Notes: generated by a model not told the origin, from the letters alone. Positions 44,991-56,719 are shown, counted from the stretch's first letter. The stretch: 64,000 bases of DNA from Vanessa cardui (GCF_905220365.1 NC_061126.1:14880001-14944000), one strand, 5' to 3'. Numbers and translations: made by a program.

Positions 44991-47900
44991 AATTCTAAGA
45001 ATATGTTGACAAGAGCCAGACAACGAGCGCACAACTATCCATCCCCGGACCCGCCGCTCAGCTCCGCCTCGCAGGCACAGGACCCCGCACAAGGAAGTAG
45101 TCTGGTGTCTGCAGCTGCGTCGAGCTCGAGCGACGAGTACTTCTCCCCGCCGACGTCGCCAACACCTGTACGTCGAGCGGGGAGACGCCGGCCACCGACG
45201 GGCTTGGGAGCCAGAGGCCAACCGGTCTCGAACAGGGTCCCCGCTTCCGGTGGTGGTGTGCAGCGCATGCGATGGACACAACCCATTAATGAAAATGTCA
45301 TGCGCGCATACTATGGGGCTACAAAGGGGGGAACTAACCTCACTGCGTACCGTGTTAGGATGCTCTCTCTGTTTCAGGCGCTTGAACCAGCTGTCAACGT
45401 CTCGGCTCAACGACTATCGGATCAGGTGCGAGTCATTCTGCGTAACAACAGGCTGAGTGACACCGTACTTGATCGGATTCGCTCGGAAACATGTAATAGC
45501 GATGTCACTTCTGGCCCGTCAACGCCCGTGGTTGAGGAACCACTTCCTGCAATACCACAGGGTCCAGAACATGATGATGAGGGTGGTGGTGACATGGCTA
45601 TTACAAAAAGTAAGTACAGTGATCATTTGAGGAGCGCACTGGGGGATGCGATTCGGGAGTATCGTAACACTCCCGCTGAGCTTAGGCCACGTTTGCCACG
45701 TTTACCCATGACTAAACGGAATAGGGACCTAGTGTGCACTCTGGATTCACTGCTCGCAGATTATTTTGAGAGCAGTGAAAATCTCGAGGATACGCACTCA
45801 ATTCTGTTTTGTGCGGCTGTTACAGCATGTCGTGTAGCTTGTGTTACATTTGAAGACACCGAACGTGCTACACGACCAAAGGCTGTTGCACCGGCCTGGC
45901 AGAGCAGGATTGAGAAACGTATTAATGAGACCAGAGTGCTCATTGGAAAACTATATTGTTTTAAGGAAGGGAATACGCGTCCACGTGTAATGCGTTTCGT
46001 GGGGCGGGCGTTCTTGGGAACTGGTATAGGTCCGCAAGAATATCCATCCCATGTCGTGGAGCGTATTGACTTCCTAAAACAAAAAGTTTATGCATGGGCA
46101 AGCCGCATCCGTCGGTACAGGCGGCGAGTGGACCGTTATCACTTGAATCACAAATTCCAGAGCGATCAAAGGTGGGTATACAGAACGTGGGAGCGACTCG
46201 ACCAGGATGTGAGCGATGGGTGCCGCCCAGATGATGATGCCACGAATACATTTTGGCGCAACATCTGGTCGGTGCCCGTCGACCACATTGAAGGTGATTG
46301 GATGCTGGAGGTCAGGCAAGCGTGCGAGCCTTTGGAAGTGATGGGAAAAATTTCCATTGCTTCTGAAGATGTAGCTGCTGCAGTTCGATCCGTTGCCAAC
46401 TGGAAGTCTCCGGGACCGGACGGGCTGCATAACTTCTGGCTAAAATGGCTGCGCAGCTCGCATGAATGCTTGGCATCCCAGTTCCAGTCAGCTCTAGAGT
46501 CTGGGTCGCTACCACAGTTCCTTACCACCGGAGTCACCCACCTGCTCCATAAGTCAGGTAGTGCAACGGATCCTAAAAATTATAGACCGATTACTTGTTT
46601 ACCGACGGTCTATAAGCTCCTTACCGCCATTCTGAGAGATAAGATTAATAGTCACATACAGAATAATAGTATTTTGTCTGTCTTTCAGAATGGATGTAGG
46701 GGTGGATCACGAGGCACTAAGGAGCTACTCCTCATTGATATGACCATTAGCCAACAGGTTCGTCGTTCTCGAAAGAGTCTGTCGACATGCTGGATAGATT
46801 ACAAGAAGGCCTATGATTCCGTGCCGCATACATGGCTCTTGAGGGTGCTGGAGTTGTATAAATTAGATACAACTCTATGCAGTTTCTTGAGATCATGTAT
46901 GGGGCAATGGCGGACAGTCCTTCGCTATCCAGGATGCCGAACGATTCATGGTAATGACGAACCGATAAGGATTGAGCGGGGAATATTCCAGGGCGATAGT
47001 TTGAGTCCATTGTGGTTTTGTTTAGCCTTGAACTCCCTAAGTACTCTCTTGGAGAGTTCAAGGCTAGGCTATCGTTTGCGGAGAGGAGGTAAAGTAATAT
47101 CCCACCTACTTTACATGGATGACTTAAAGCTCTTTGCACCTTCAGATTCACAACTAATGGAGTTACTAAAGGTAACAGAAACTTTTAGTAATTCTATTAG
47201 AATGGAATTTGGAGTTGACAAATGCGCGGTTATGCATGTAAAGCGAGGAGAGATTATGGAATCTGACGGATTACAACTTTCAGATTCCATAAACTTTAAG
47301 TCACTGTCCGCAAACGAATCATACAAATACTTGGGTATGTCGGAAGCGTTAGGCATCAATGTGACCGACATGAAACAATCATTGCAGGAGCGTTTCTTTG
47401 ATCGCCTGAAAAAGGTACTCAAAAGTCTTTTATCAGGTGGCAATAAGGTTCGCGCCTTCAATGGTTGGGTCATGCCGGTCTTGATGTACTCTTTCGGCAT
47501 ACTCAAGTGGACTCAAAAAGAACTAGACGCCTTGGATAGGAAAGTCCGTGTCCTGCTGACTGCATATCGAATGCATCATCCTCGGTCTTCAGTGATGAGA
47601 TTGTACATCCCACGGAGATGTGGTGGCCGTGGCTTTTTAAATGCCAAGACCCTACATAACCGTGAGGTATACAAACTCAGGGAGTATTTTCTCCACACTG
47701 ACTTGGATATGCACCGAGATGTAGTTACAATGGACAAGGGACTAACTCCGCTCTCTTTAGGCAAAGAGAACTGGCACAAACCTGTAGTACTAAGTACTGA
47801 GAACCGCAAGGAGGTATGGAAGAGCAAGGAGTTACACGGACGCTTCTATCGGGCCCTTCATGGACCCGATGTGGACTTTATGGCGTCCGTATCTTGGCTA

Positions 47901-48730
47901 CGGTTCGGTAACCTATTTGGTGAAACCGAAGGTTTTGTCTGTGCGATTATGGATGAAGTTATCATGACGAACAATTACCGGAGGTATATTGTGAGGGATG
48001 GCACGGTGGACATATGTCGGGCGTGTCACACTCCGGGCGAATCCCTTAGACATATTATTTCCGGTTGTTCTCGTCTTGCTAACGGAGAGTATTTGCACAG
48101 ACATAATCAAGTGGCCAAGATTATCCATCAACAACTTGCACTTCGATACGGTCTTGTGGTATCAGAGGTACCATACTACAAGTATGTGCCCGACCCAGTT
48201 CTCGAGAATGGTCATATCACACTGTACTGGGACCGATCTATAATCACTGACAGGACTGTTGTCGCCAACAAGCCTGATATAGTGGTGATAGATCGGTCAG
48301 AGCGCCGCACGATAATTGTTGACATCACCGTCCCTCATGACGAGAATCTCGTGAAAGCTGAGAAGGATAAACAAATAAAATATCTTGACTTAGCTCACGA
48401 GGTTGTCGACATGTGGGATGTGGATACAGCAGTTATTGTGCCGATAGTTGTTTCAGCGAATGGCCTAATGGCCAAGAGCCTCGACCAACATCTTAAGAGA
48501 CTCTCGTTAGGCAGCTGGGTCAAGGGCCTGATGCAGAAGGCAGTACTCCTCGGCACGGCGCGTATTGTGAGGAAGTTCCTCTCTTTGGAGCCCTGACCAC
48601 CGGTGGCTTAGACCCTGTTCCCGTCACTGGTTGGCCTCTGTATTTTATATTTTTAAATATATTTTATACATATGTTTGTATTTTATATTTAAAAATGTAA
48701 TATAATATGAGTAAAAATAAATAAATAAAA
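44990..48730 (+). mobile_element. R4/Dong-like non-LTR retrotransposon
   Basis: A GC-balanced island in AT-rich DNA, made of one long ORF (45003-48596) and a 3' UTR that becomes AT-rich after 48635 and ends in (TAAA)n-like sequence near 48715-48740. No LTRs. Dong elements are known to favour TAA-type repeats, and the TA-rich 3' junction is consistent with that. The 5' end could not be fixed and no target duplication was identified. Confidence 0.85.
45003..48596 (+). CDS. Intact retrotransposon polyprotein, reverse transcriptase plus restriction-like endonuclease
   Basis: 1,197 residues with no stop or frameshift. The N-terminal 200 residues are Ser/Pro/Arg-rich, with no clear zinc finger. 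RT motifs: NWKSPGPDG at 466-474, NYRPITCLPTVYKLL, the FQNGCRGGSRGTKE stretch, DYKKAYDS at 599-606, FQGDSLSPLWF, and catalytic YMDD at 704-707. After the thumb come a CCHC cluster (C1005, C1008, H1017, C1022) and the endonuclease core P1091-D1092 with D1107 (PD-x14-D), then a Lys-rich segment ending in KYLDL. This domain order and the QGDSLSPLWFCLALN signature fit the R4/Dong/Rex6 clade. The protein would cut the target and reverse-transcribe its own RNA there. The start at 45003 is the first ATG of the frame after an AT-rich leader. Being open over 3.6 kb suggests recent insertion, and the gene may still be functional. There is no nearby second ORF. Confidence 0.93.
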   Translation: MLTRARQRAHNYPSPDPPLSSASQAQDPAQGSSLVSAAASSSSDEYFSPPTSPTPVRRAGRRRPPTGLGARGQPVSNRVPASGGGVQRMRWTQPINENVMRAYYGATKGGTNLTAYRVRMLSLFQALEPAVNVSAQRLSDQVRVILRNNRLSDTVLDRIRSETCNSDVTSGPSTPVVEEPLPAIPQGPEHDDEGGGDMAITKSKYSDHLRSALGDAIREYRNTPAELRPRLPRLPMTKRNRDLVCTLDSLLADYFESSENLEDTHSILFCAAVTACRVACVTFEDTERATRPKAVAPAWQSRIEKRINETRVLIGKLYCFKEGNTRPRVMRFVGRAFLGTGIGPQEYPSHVVERIDFLKQKVYAWASRIRRYRRRVDRYHLNHKFQSDQRWVYRTWERLDQDVSDGCRPDDDATNTFWRNIWSVPVDHIEGDWMLEVRQACEPLEVMGKISIASEDVAAAVRSVANWKSPGPDGLHNFWLKWLRSSHECLASQFQSALESGSLPQFLTTGVTHLLHKSGSATDPKNYRPITCLPTVYKLLTAILRDKINSHIQNNSILSVFQNGCRGGSRGTKELLLIDMTISQQVRRSRKSLSTCWIDYKKAYDSVPHTWLLRVLELYKLDTTLCSFLRSCMGQWRTVLRYPGCRTIHGNDEPIRIERGIFQGDSLSPLWFCLALNSLSTLLESSRLGYRLRRGGKVISHLLYMDDLKLFAPSDSQLMELLKVTETFSNSIRMEFGVDKCAVMHVKRGEIMESDGLQLSDSINFKSLSANESYKYLGMSEALGINVTDMKQSLQERFFDRLKKVLKSLLSGGNKVRAFNGWVMPVLMYSFGILKWTQKELDALDRKVRVLLTAYRMHHPRSSVMRLYIPRRCGGRGFLNAKTLHNREVYKLREYFLHTDLDMHRDVVTMDKGLTPLSLGKENWHKPVVLSTENRKEVWKSKELHGRFYRALHGPDVDFMASVSWLRFGNLFGETEGFVCAIMDEVIMTNNYRRYIVRDGTVDICRACHTPGESLRHIISGCSRLANGEYLHRHNQVAKIIHQQLALRYGLVVSEVPYYKYVPDPVLENGHITLYWDRSIITDRTVVANKPDIVVIDRSERRTIIVDITVPHDENLVKAEKDKQIKYLDLAHEVVDMWDVDTAVIVPIVVSANGLMAKSLDQHLKRLSLGSWVKGLMQKAVLLGTARIVRKFLSLEP

Positions 48731-48837
48731 ATTAATAAATTTGTTTTTGTCTTGGGAACGAGTCGTGTTTTATTTAATTACTAATTATTTTATATTCATT
48801 AATCAAATTATTCTTTACTGTAATGAGCTTATAATAA

Positions 48838-48944
48838 AACAACCACAGCCTGTTAAATTCCCACTTCTGGGCTAAGATTTGATCCCGCAATCATCGGTTA
48901 AGATGCACGCGTTCAAACCAATGGGTCATCAGTCATCACAGCTC
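48838..48944 (-). repeat. Short SINE-A with body deleted
   Basis: 'cacagcctgttaaattccca' joins directly to 'gatcccgcaatcatcggtta' and the head end: about 190 bp of body is missing. Confidence 0.75.
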
Positions 48945-49571
48945 TTAAAATATGTATAAGTATAAGCTATACATTCCGAATATATATTCTACGGAAATGT
49001 AATAGCACAAGACGCAGTTGTTCCTCGTTTCCCGAATTTACGAATTAACATCAAAACAGACAAAATAGCAAAAATAATGGTAGCCTTTGTTATGTAAAAG
49101 AAAATAACCATTGCGATTAGCGCCGCGTCCTCGAGTTTGTTAGATAAGGCAATCGGGAGTACAGTTGTTCGCAAAAAACTATATCATTAGTTTAATGTGA
49201 CATAATATCAATATGTGATATTAAAATGCCTAGAATAAATATTCTTTTGTTTTATTTTAAATAAAGAACATCACAGGTACTGGCATTTCACGACTAGAAA
49301 TAATTCGATTTTATTGCGTTTGTTTTGCATTTTGAACGAACAAATATTATAATTATATTCTTTATTTGAAAATCCGACTGACTCTTCCAAGTATGTGGTA
49401 TACCAATTTACAGTGAATAGATATAAGAATAAAAGCTTAAGCGTACTTTTCTAAACAAAGCAAATTAATATTTATCTTTTCGACATTACAGATTAAATAA
49501 TAATGAATGATGTATTGACGTTTAACCTCATGTAAGCATTTATTTCTCCACCTTTGGAGCACTAGATCGTT
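48945..49571. other. No gene seen
   Basis: The 61-codon minus ORF (48989-49174) has a hydrophobic stretch but no other support. Unassigned DNA. Confidence 0.45.
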
Positions 49572-49635
49572 AACCGGCTTAATTAATTATGAAGTAGGTT
49601 TTGGCTAAAAAGACTACGTAAACATTTATTACTAT
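49572..49635. repeat. Diverged direct repeat, copy 1
   Basis: 'ggcttaattaattatgaagt' then 'ttttggctaaaaagactacg' parallels 49872-49930 ('ggcttaataaataaacaaat', 'tttcggctaaaagaacgacg'). A SINE-A lies between them. Confidence 0.5.
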
Positions 49636-49647
49636 TTTCACACACAG

Positions 49648-49808
49648 ACATCACATGCAGATTACCTTACGATGTTTTCCTTCACCGCCGAGCACGAGAT
49701 GAATTATAGACACAAATTGTGCACATATGTATAGTGGTACTTGCCTGGGTTTGAATCCGAAATCATCGGTAAGATGCACGCGTTCTAACCACTGAGCCAT
49801 CTCAGCTC
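49648..49808 (-). repeat. SINE-A lacking its 3' end
   Basis: Starts at 'cacatgcagattacctta' and runs to the head 'cactgagccatctcagctc'. The 'cagcctgtaaa' end is absent. Confidence 0.75.
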
Positions 49809-49871
49809 TTTCTTTTTGTACAATAATCTTAAGTGTATAAAAAATAAGTTATTTAATGTACAGTAGGTTAT

Positions 49872-49930
49872 TGGCTGGCTTAATAAATAAACAAATAGAT
49901 TTCGGCTAAAAGAACGACGTATATGTTTTG
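49872..49930. repeat. Diverged direct repeat, copy 2
   Basis: Partner of 49572-49635, about 300 bp away in the same orientation. Confidence 0.5.
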
Positions 49931-50643
49931 CAAACTGTACTCAAACCTCGTGATATTAAACGAATGTCTGCCTCAGAGCTGTGATATCTTTGCTCTCAAA
50001 ACTTGGTATAAAGTAAGTTCGAAAGTTTTCCATATGACTACATGTTGAGACGCTTATACTTGTAACTTAGGCGCTCGTTTAGAACTGCCGCGTCTTGTAG
50101 AACTTGTACCTTGAATAGCATGTTTTCAAAACAGGTTATGTTAACAACTTAAATATGCCTATGTATCGTAAGTTCCACTCAAGTGTAAGGTTACTTTTCA
50201 AATCATCTCCTGTACATAGGTCTTAGGTCTAGCTATGTGTGGGTGCTGCACACTTGGAAATTATTATATAACCAAACAGCAATATTTTGTATCTTGTGTT
50301 GCTGTTAATAAGCCGGTGTAATTACACAAACTGGGGATATAATATATTTGATCCAATGGTTGGCGGTTATAGAAAGTTGGGACAATACATGTTAGATCCC
50401 TTGTATTTAAGATAAAATTCCTCTGGTTATCACTATCGTTAGGCTGCCTACGTACTCGTATAAAAAAAAAACTGAATAAACTATATTCCAAATTCTCATT
50501 ACTTTAACCAGTAAGAACTCTTGTAGTATTTTCCAATAGTTCCAAAACTTACATGAAAAATCTTTGTCATATATTAATTTGCTGATGATCTCATCAGCAA
50601 ATTAATATATTTAAAACATAAAAAAAAAGAAATACAAAATAAG
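49931..50643. other. No gene seen
   Basis: Unassigned. A 'atatattaatttgctgatga'/'tcatcagcaaattaatatat' inverted repeat (about 50570-50610) forms a perfect 20-bp-arm stem. Confidence 0.5.
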
Positions 50644-50935
50644 AAAGGCTTTGGGCAAGCCCGTCTGTGTAGGTACCACCCACTCATCAGTTATTCTACC
50701 GCCAAATAACAGTACTCAGTATTGTTGTGTTCCGGTTTGAAGGGTGAGTGAGCCAGTATAACTACAGGCACAAGGGACATACCATCTTAGTTCCCAAGGT
50801 TACAGGTAAGTTGGAACATTTATGATGTAAGGAATAGTTAATATTTCTTACAGCGTCAATGTCTATGGATGATGGTGACCACTTACCATCAGGTGGCCTA
50901 TATGCTCGTGCGCCAAACTATACCATAAAAATATA
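50644..50935 (+). mobile_element. REP-D copy, nearly full length
   Basis: 'gaaaggctttgggcaagccc', 'gtgtaggtaccacccactca', 'gttccggtttgaagggtgag', 'caggtggcctatatgctcgt' and an (AT)n end. It has an extra 'acaggtaag' near 50803. Confidence 0.8.
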
Positions 50936-51499
50936 TATATCTGCTTAAATTTTTTCGTAGATAAACACCATATTTTTTTTTACATTGAAGTTATTGTAAC
51001 TAAAAGTACTAAAAGTGTAAAAGTTCCTCTCACAAATTGTCCGCGCAATTAATCAGTAAACCCCTGAATTGTCATGCAATTCATATTGTTTATCTTAACT
51101 CAAATCTTCGACTGCGGTGACTGGAAAAATGTTCCGACCATGTGCAATTTGTCACAATCAATCATTTGATAAGGTCACTCGGCGCAGGTGTCTATTGTCC
51201 TCAGAATACAAACGTCTTACGATATAAAGTTCTACACACATTGAGCAATCTAAGCATTAACGGATTTACCTCGTAATTACGTTTTGGCTGTGATTGCTTA
51301 AACATAATCTGTCTTATTCCTTTGGATGTCCATTCAGTTATGAAAGAAAGAGAAGTATATAAAATTAAATGGAAATAAAATGACTACAAAATGGTAAGTG
51401 ATGCATAATGAACCTAATAGAGCTTCACTTACATTGCAGAGGCTGCTTTAAAAGATTACCGCGTTCATTAAAAATTTGACAAAATCGACTTTTATTTCA
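50936..51499. other. No gene seen
   Basis: 51040-51310 is less AT-rich and repeat-free, so it is a possible conserved non-coding stretch. Nothing coding. Confidence 0.4.
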
Positions 51500-51640
51500 T
51501 TTCATGGACACATTTGGCCTACTTTCAGAACTGGTGGTAGCTTCACTTAATTGTTAAATGACGATTCAAAAGTGCTTGTAAAAGCCTATTTGAATAAAGT
51601 TTATTTTGATTGAATTGATTGAATTTTTGATTCGATTTTG
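51500..51640 (+). repeat. LINE-E 3' end
   Basis: 'gaactggtggtagcttcact', 'aaatgacgattcaaaagtgc', 'ttgaataaagtttattttga' and a TTGATTGAA tail. Short 5'-truncated copy. Confidence 0.8.
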
Positions 51641-51709
51641 ATTTTAACAGGTGTAACAGAAGTTCGCGTAGTGTATTTTAGCACTCGCATATATGTTTTA
51701 TTGGTTCTA

Positions 51710-51892
51710 GGCTTTGATTAGTCTGCATAGATACCACCCATTCATACTACTGTTAAGTAGCAACACAATATTGATGTGTTACGTGGAACTGATGTATTCC
51801 GATTTGAAGAGTCAATTCAAGTACAGGCACAAAGGACATATTTCAGTGATCAAATTTGGTGGAGCATGGAGGAAGTCAATAGTATGTAGATG
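51710..51892 (+). repeat. Degenerate REP-D fragment
   Basis: 'agataccacccattcatact', 'tgtattccgatttgaagagt' and 'gtacaggcacaaaggacata' in REP-D order, with insertions. Confidence 0.65.
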
Positions 51893-52922
51893 AAACAATA
51901 TTCTTAATTTGTAATTCAAAACATAATCGTGCTGTCAAATGCTGAAGTTTTTTTTAAATAATTATAAAATTTGACGTTTAAATACAATGTTCATTGTGTG
52001 CAATCGCTACCTTAATCGCGTGAGAACAGCTTGAAAGCTTTAAGGTTTTTCACAAGTTTATTAGAATTCTTCTAAAGATTCTGATAAGGGCGTTAACGGA
52101 GAGCTTCGTAATCTTTTTTATTTGTTTTAATATATGGAGCCTAGCAAATGGTCTACCCGATGTGAGTAGTAACCATCGTCCTTGAGACACATGAAACGTG
52201 AAAAAACTGACCATCCCTTACAATTGACATCCCAAAGTCAATCAGGCTTTGAAACAAATATATCAAGTTCCTTTGTGTTACTGGCGATTTCACAATTCAT
52301 TATAAAAGCAAAACATTACTAAGAACAAAAAGCAATAAATATAATTGACAATTACTCAATACAATATTAAAAAAAAATATCTCAAACGACACTAATTCCA
52401 CAGTGCTACTGCATAAAATACCATTTAAACTATTAAATTATGAATATTAAACTGAATAATATGAACTAAGCTAGCGAAAGAACCAACTGTTCGATATTGG
52501 TTACAACAATATCCTCAACAAATTTTCTTTAATAACTAAACTTAATTAGGAATATATATGTATAAAGGTCAAACAAAATTATACAGTGTTACATCCCGAA
52601 AGTAATTGCTAATACCTCTTATTCCACTAATAACAAAACTGCATAGTTTTTACATAAGACCGTGCAGTTATCGAGTACCTATTCTCTATACAGCAATTCC
52701 ATTTTAAACGATGTCGAGAAATTACTTTCATAAGAAAACAAGACTTTGTTCTTCAAGTGAAAACTTCAGCGATCCTAATTAGCTGCGTACTCACTTGGCA
52801 GGCAGACTCGCAGAATCGCCTCGGGCACTCTACCGAACGAAGATTGCAGTGTACGTCTTTTTTGATTTCGAAAATTTCCATACTCAAAGAGACTTTAAGA
52901 CGTATTTTATTTGAACACTAGT
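51893..52922. other. No gene seen
   Basis: AT-rich. No ORF or family match. Confidence 0.45.
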
Positions 52923-53100
52923 TGTTGCCGCGACCTTGAACGCCTTTGAATTTAACAAAAAAATTTATTATTGTAGCCTAAATTACCCCCTATGATATCA
53001 GTTATCTAGCAGTGAAAATCCCGTCAAAGTCGATCCATCCATTCAAGAGATTAGCCGGAACAAACAGACAGACAGACCGACAAAAATATGCATCGAGTAA
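52923..53100 (-). repeat. Old Helitron-like fragment
   Basis: 'agcagtgaaaatcccgtcaa', 'gatccatccattcaaga' and a (CAGA)n run resemble the 5' part of the families at 28330 and 57521. Both ends are eroded. Confidence 0.4.
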
Positions 53101-54415
53101 AAAAGGGCTAATTTAGTATTTCAAACAGACACTCCAATTTTATTATATGTATGGAAGGTATTATTTTTGTTAAGAATCTTAAACACAATTACAATACTTG
53201 CAGGATTATTGACACTGGAATATTGATAAGTAGAGAAGGCTTTAATATAACTTTTATAAACAATTTAATGCTGTTGTTTTAAATAATAAACTTTTTAATG
53301 AAAATATACTGAAAATATCTGATATGTTGATAAACGTATAAGTAATAGTAAATGTGAATTGTGTACCAATAATAGATAGGATTTAAAGAAAAATACCGTT
53401 AAATAACAATAAGTGAATAACTCATTGCTTCCAACTCTTATAATAAAACAATAGCTAAACAAAAAATATTATCTCAAAGCACAAAGCCATTGACTATTGA
53501 ACGTCTTTTGAATAGTCTATTGAGTAAATGAGTGTCAATGGCATAATATGTTATGTGAAATATCCTAGCTATGTTTATATTGTGTACAAATGCACTTAAC
53601 GTAACTCTTAATACCTATTTGTAATCTTGGAGCTAGATACTCCCATCGGGATGATTTTAGCTAAGTAAGAATACTTACGGTAGTATCACAACGTATTTGA
53701 ATAATGTTATTACATTATAGTTGATTATTTTAATTTTAATCGTAAAACTAGACTAGACTTTTTCATGTCAAAACAATATGGATTGTCCCTATACCAAAAT
53801 ATTATTTTGATGTTACATCAATCACTACATATAAAATAATCATTTAAATGAAATTCGCAACTTTCAATTGCCCATTATTAATCCCAAGGCCACTTGGAGG
53901 AGCTTCGGCGATGTATATATGATGATATTTTCTGAGGTGATCCTCTTTCCCTCTATCCCTCTATAGTCATACTAATCACTCTTTTTGTAACATCTGTCAT
54001 CATACCATAAATATATGATCAAAAATATATTTTAATAACTTCCATTGAATTATATAGGTGGCTTCAATTTACTCATAAATAACAATACGAAACATTGTTT
54101 ACTGTTACTAAAGAACAGTTACCGTCGTTGTCATGTTCCAATATAAGGAGTAAGTGACTTTCGCAGCTATGCAGGTAAGTTATCCCAAGGGTTTCCTGGG
54201 TCCAGAATATAATTCCGGCTTTACAAATGGTGGATGAGTCACTTTAAATTTGTCACGTACCAATTAACGTTGTTGATATATGTATTTGGTTAAAGCCCTC
54301 TGCAACTCGAAAAAGGAAACATTTACAAAATTAAATAGATCAAATTAATAAATCAATAGAAAATGTCATTTTATTTTCTTGTGACCTTGAATATTATACT
54401 AACAGTAGTACTATA
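53101..54415. other. No gene seen
   Basis: 1.3 kb of unassigned AT-rich DNA. Confidence 0.45.
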
Positions 54416-54610
54416 TCTATAAAAGCGAAATACAACTTACTGCTTAATCGCGAAATCTCAGAAACTATTAAAACCACGAGCTTGAAATTTGGCAGGTCAT
54501 AGCGTGACATCCGCTAAGAAGGGATGTTACGAAACCTCTAAGTGGTGAAACGGGGATTGGAAGTTTGTGTTATACAAATTTCGCTCGGGTAAAGCCGCAG
54601 GTTCAGCTAG
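54416..54610 (+). mobile_element. Non-autonomous Helitron, second family
   Basis: Starts TCTATAAAAGCGAAAT after A, ends 'cgggtaaagccgcaggttcagCTAG' before T; 195 bp. Internal 'gaaatctcagaaactattaa' and 'gcttgaaatttggcag' are typical of lepidopteran Helitrons. Confidence 0.88.
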
Positions 54611-54611
54611 T

Positions 54612-55594
54612 ACAGTATATAACTTTTGTTCCCCGTCTTTATTGTAAATACCAAAAAAATCTATTCATTTGAAAATTTAGTGATTACCAAATATTGAGCA
54701 GACTTTTGAATTTTCGAAATTGACACTGAAATTTCGTTATATTCTTGTGATCTAGCTACTGGCCCATTGGAACTAATAATTAACGATCTATATTTTATTT
54801 TCATGTTTTTTTACCGCATAATCTGACTGTCTACTGCATTGATATTTGTACATGGAAATTTTAAACACGAGAAAATAGCTTCACACATATCCTAGCATTA
54901 TTCCAATTGTTATGTCCCGTGAAACCAGCGCATATGAATGTTTACGACGCCAATACCGACCGAGTTGTTCCATAAACTAAAATTTACTAGGCGAATAGAG
55001 TTCGCCCCTTTTTTATCGACGCAGTAGATTTTCATCTCCAATCGTAAAGGATCCAATTGATATATCGCTCTGTTATATAGCCTACTGAAGAATTTTATGA
55101 GTCATTTCCTGCGATACACCCGCTTATAGATTTTATTGCTTCGATAAGTAAGTCTAATTAAACGACGTGAAAATGATTCTCACGCTTTTGTCAAACAAAT
55201 GGCATATTGAATTATACATTCAAACTTCTGTCAAGTCCTTGAAAATTCCAGTTTCCGTGGCGTTGCAGGAAAGGCTTTCCATTCCCGATATATTAATTTA
55301 TTTATAAATACAAGCTCGCGACTTTGTCGTTGTCACCTCACTTCAAGTACCGCGGAAAACTACTTGCATTATTCAAAGCGTTTGCCTCTCCTCTCCGGTG
55401 TTATCTTTGCACTTAAAACTTTAAATATCACCACTCGCACCGGTCACGAAAATACTATAAGTTCTCATATTTCGCCGATATTTGAAACTTAGTTTCTTAT
55501 ATTATTTGTACACGTCACTGCGCAACGTTTTGACTGTGAATAATTTGTTACGTTCACTTCGATAGTAAATAAGATTTTAGAATTCATACTCAGA
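54612..55594. other. No gene seen; GC-richer, repeat-poor
   Basis: 54920-55420 has few repeat traces and more balanced composition. No ORF above 60 codons. Could be conserved non-coding DNA, but the sequence alone does not show it. Confidence 0.4.
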
Positions 55595-55845
55595 AATAAA
55601 ATAGTCTAGTGAATAGGCTTGGAAGTAAATCTAGAAGTCCTAGGTTCCAAGCCTAGGTTAGGTCGATAATTTATTGAAATTTTTGAGACGTTGAAATTAT
55701 GTACGATTGGAGGCAATTTCGTGCCTCGGAAAGTCGTCGAAAGCCTGTACTTGATATTTTTGATCTTGTTGGATTTGCCAAACCATCAGCATAAACGAGT
55801 AAGGGAACGGATACTGTCTATCGTACCGTATACCATAAAATATCT
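55595..55845 (+). repeat. SINE-C copy
   Basis: 'aatagtctagtgaataggct' (A-box region), 'aggttccaagcctagg' (B-box region, mutated), 'caatttcgtgcctcggaaag' and 'taagggaacgg'. Diverged. Confidence 0.55.
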
Positions 55846-55939
55846 GTGTTGTTTGTAAGTTCATTGAAATTTACCGCCATAAATTTGGGCAGGAGAATAT
55901 TATTATTATAAGTAGCTTTGATTGCTCGTGTTTGGTAGA

Positions 55940-56140
55940 TAGTTAATAAGATCGCAACCTTGGATTCAGTAATTGGGTCAGACTTATCCAAAGCAATCGG
56001 CTTAGTCTAGTAATTCTCAGAAACCATGAGTCTGGAATTTTCCATTATTTACGCTCCCGTGCCTTGAAAAGATTGAAGATTAAGTCGTTTTTAGCAACTT
56101 GGCATCCTTTTTAAGGCGAGAAGATACTTCACACCTGAAC
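55940..56140 (+). repeat. SINE-C body
   Basis: 'gtaattctcagaaaccatga', 'gtctggaattttccatta' and 'gctcccgtgccttgaaaa' follow SINE-C order, with the head eroded. Second SINE-C within 100 bp. Confidence 0.5.
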
Positions 56141-56719
56141 TGCTTTATAATTTATATCAAGCTCAGGTTCATTCATGTATCCATACACTCCAGTTACTTG
56201 CGGAATGGCTCAGGCAAATTGACTAAGACTCAGTGGATTGACGCGCTCGAAGACTCATCAGGAATGCATCGCTGATTCAAGGCAAATTCCAGTATGGAAC
56301 ATCGACGCAAAGTAGCGTGCCTAACGGTCTTCTACGGGTTATATTCAGAGTGCAAAGGAGTAAAATGACATAATTATTGTATCAATTACCTATTACAACA
56401 ATTATCGGTATACTTATTTCGTTTTTTTTTTTTTGTATTTTTTATTTGTCGTTATTATTAAAGTTATTAATTTCGGAATATTTACGAATGTATTGTTCAT
56501 GAGACTGACTGACTTGTGAACAAGACATTTGTAGATAATGTTGAAATATCGAACTCCACCGAACAAAAATAAAAATCATGGTAAATATCGAGAAATCAAT
56601 AACTTTAATAACAAAAATAACCATGTTAATTTAATATCTTAGTCGTTATTTCATAAAATTGATAGATGGACGGACAATGCCTCTGATGCTTTTGTCACTA
56701 ATTTATCTAGCTTTACACA
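56141..56719. other. No gene seen
   Basis: Unassigned. Poly-T at 56420-56434. Confidence 0.45.

Noticed and set aside
45035..48134. Antisense and alternate-frame ORFs of up to 147 codons
   Set aside because: Shadows of the GC-balanced 1,197-codon retrotransposon ORF, with no independent motifs.
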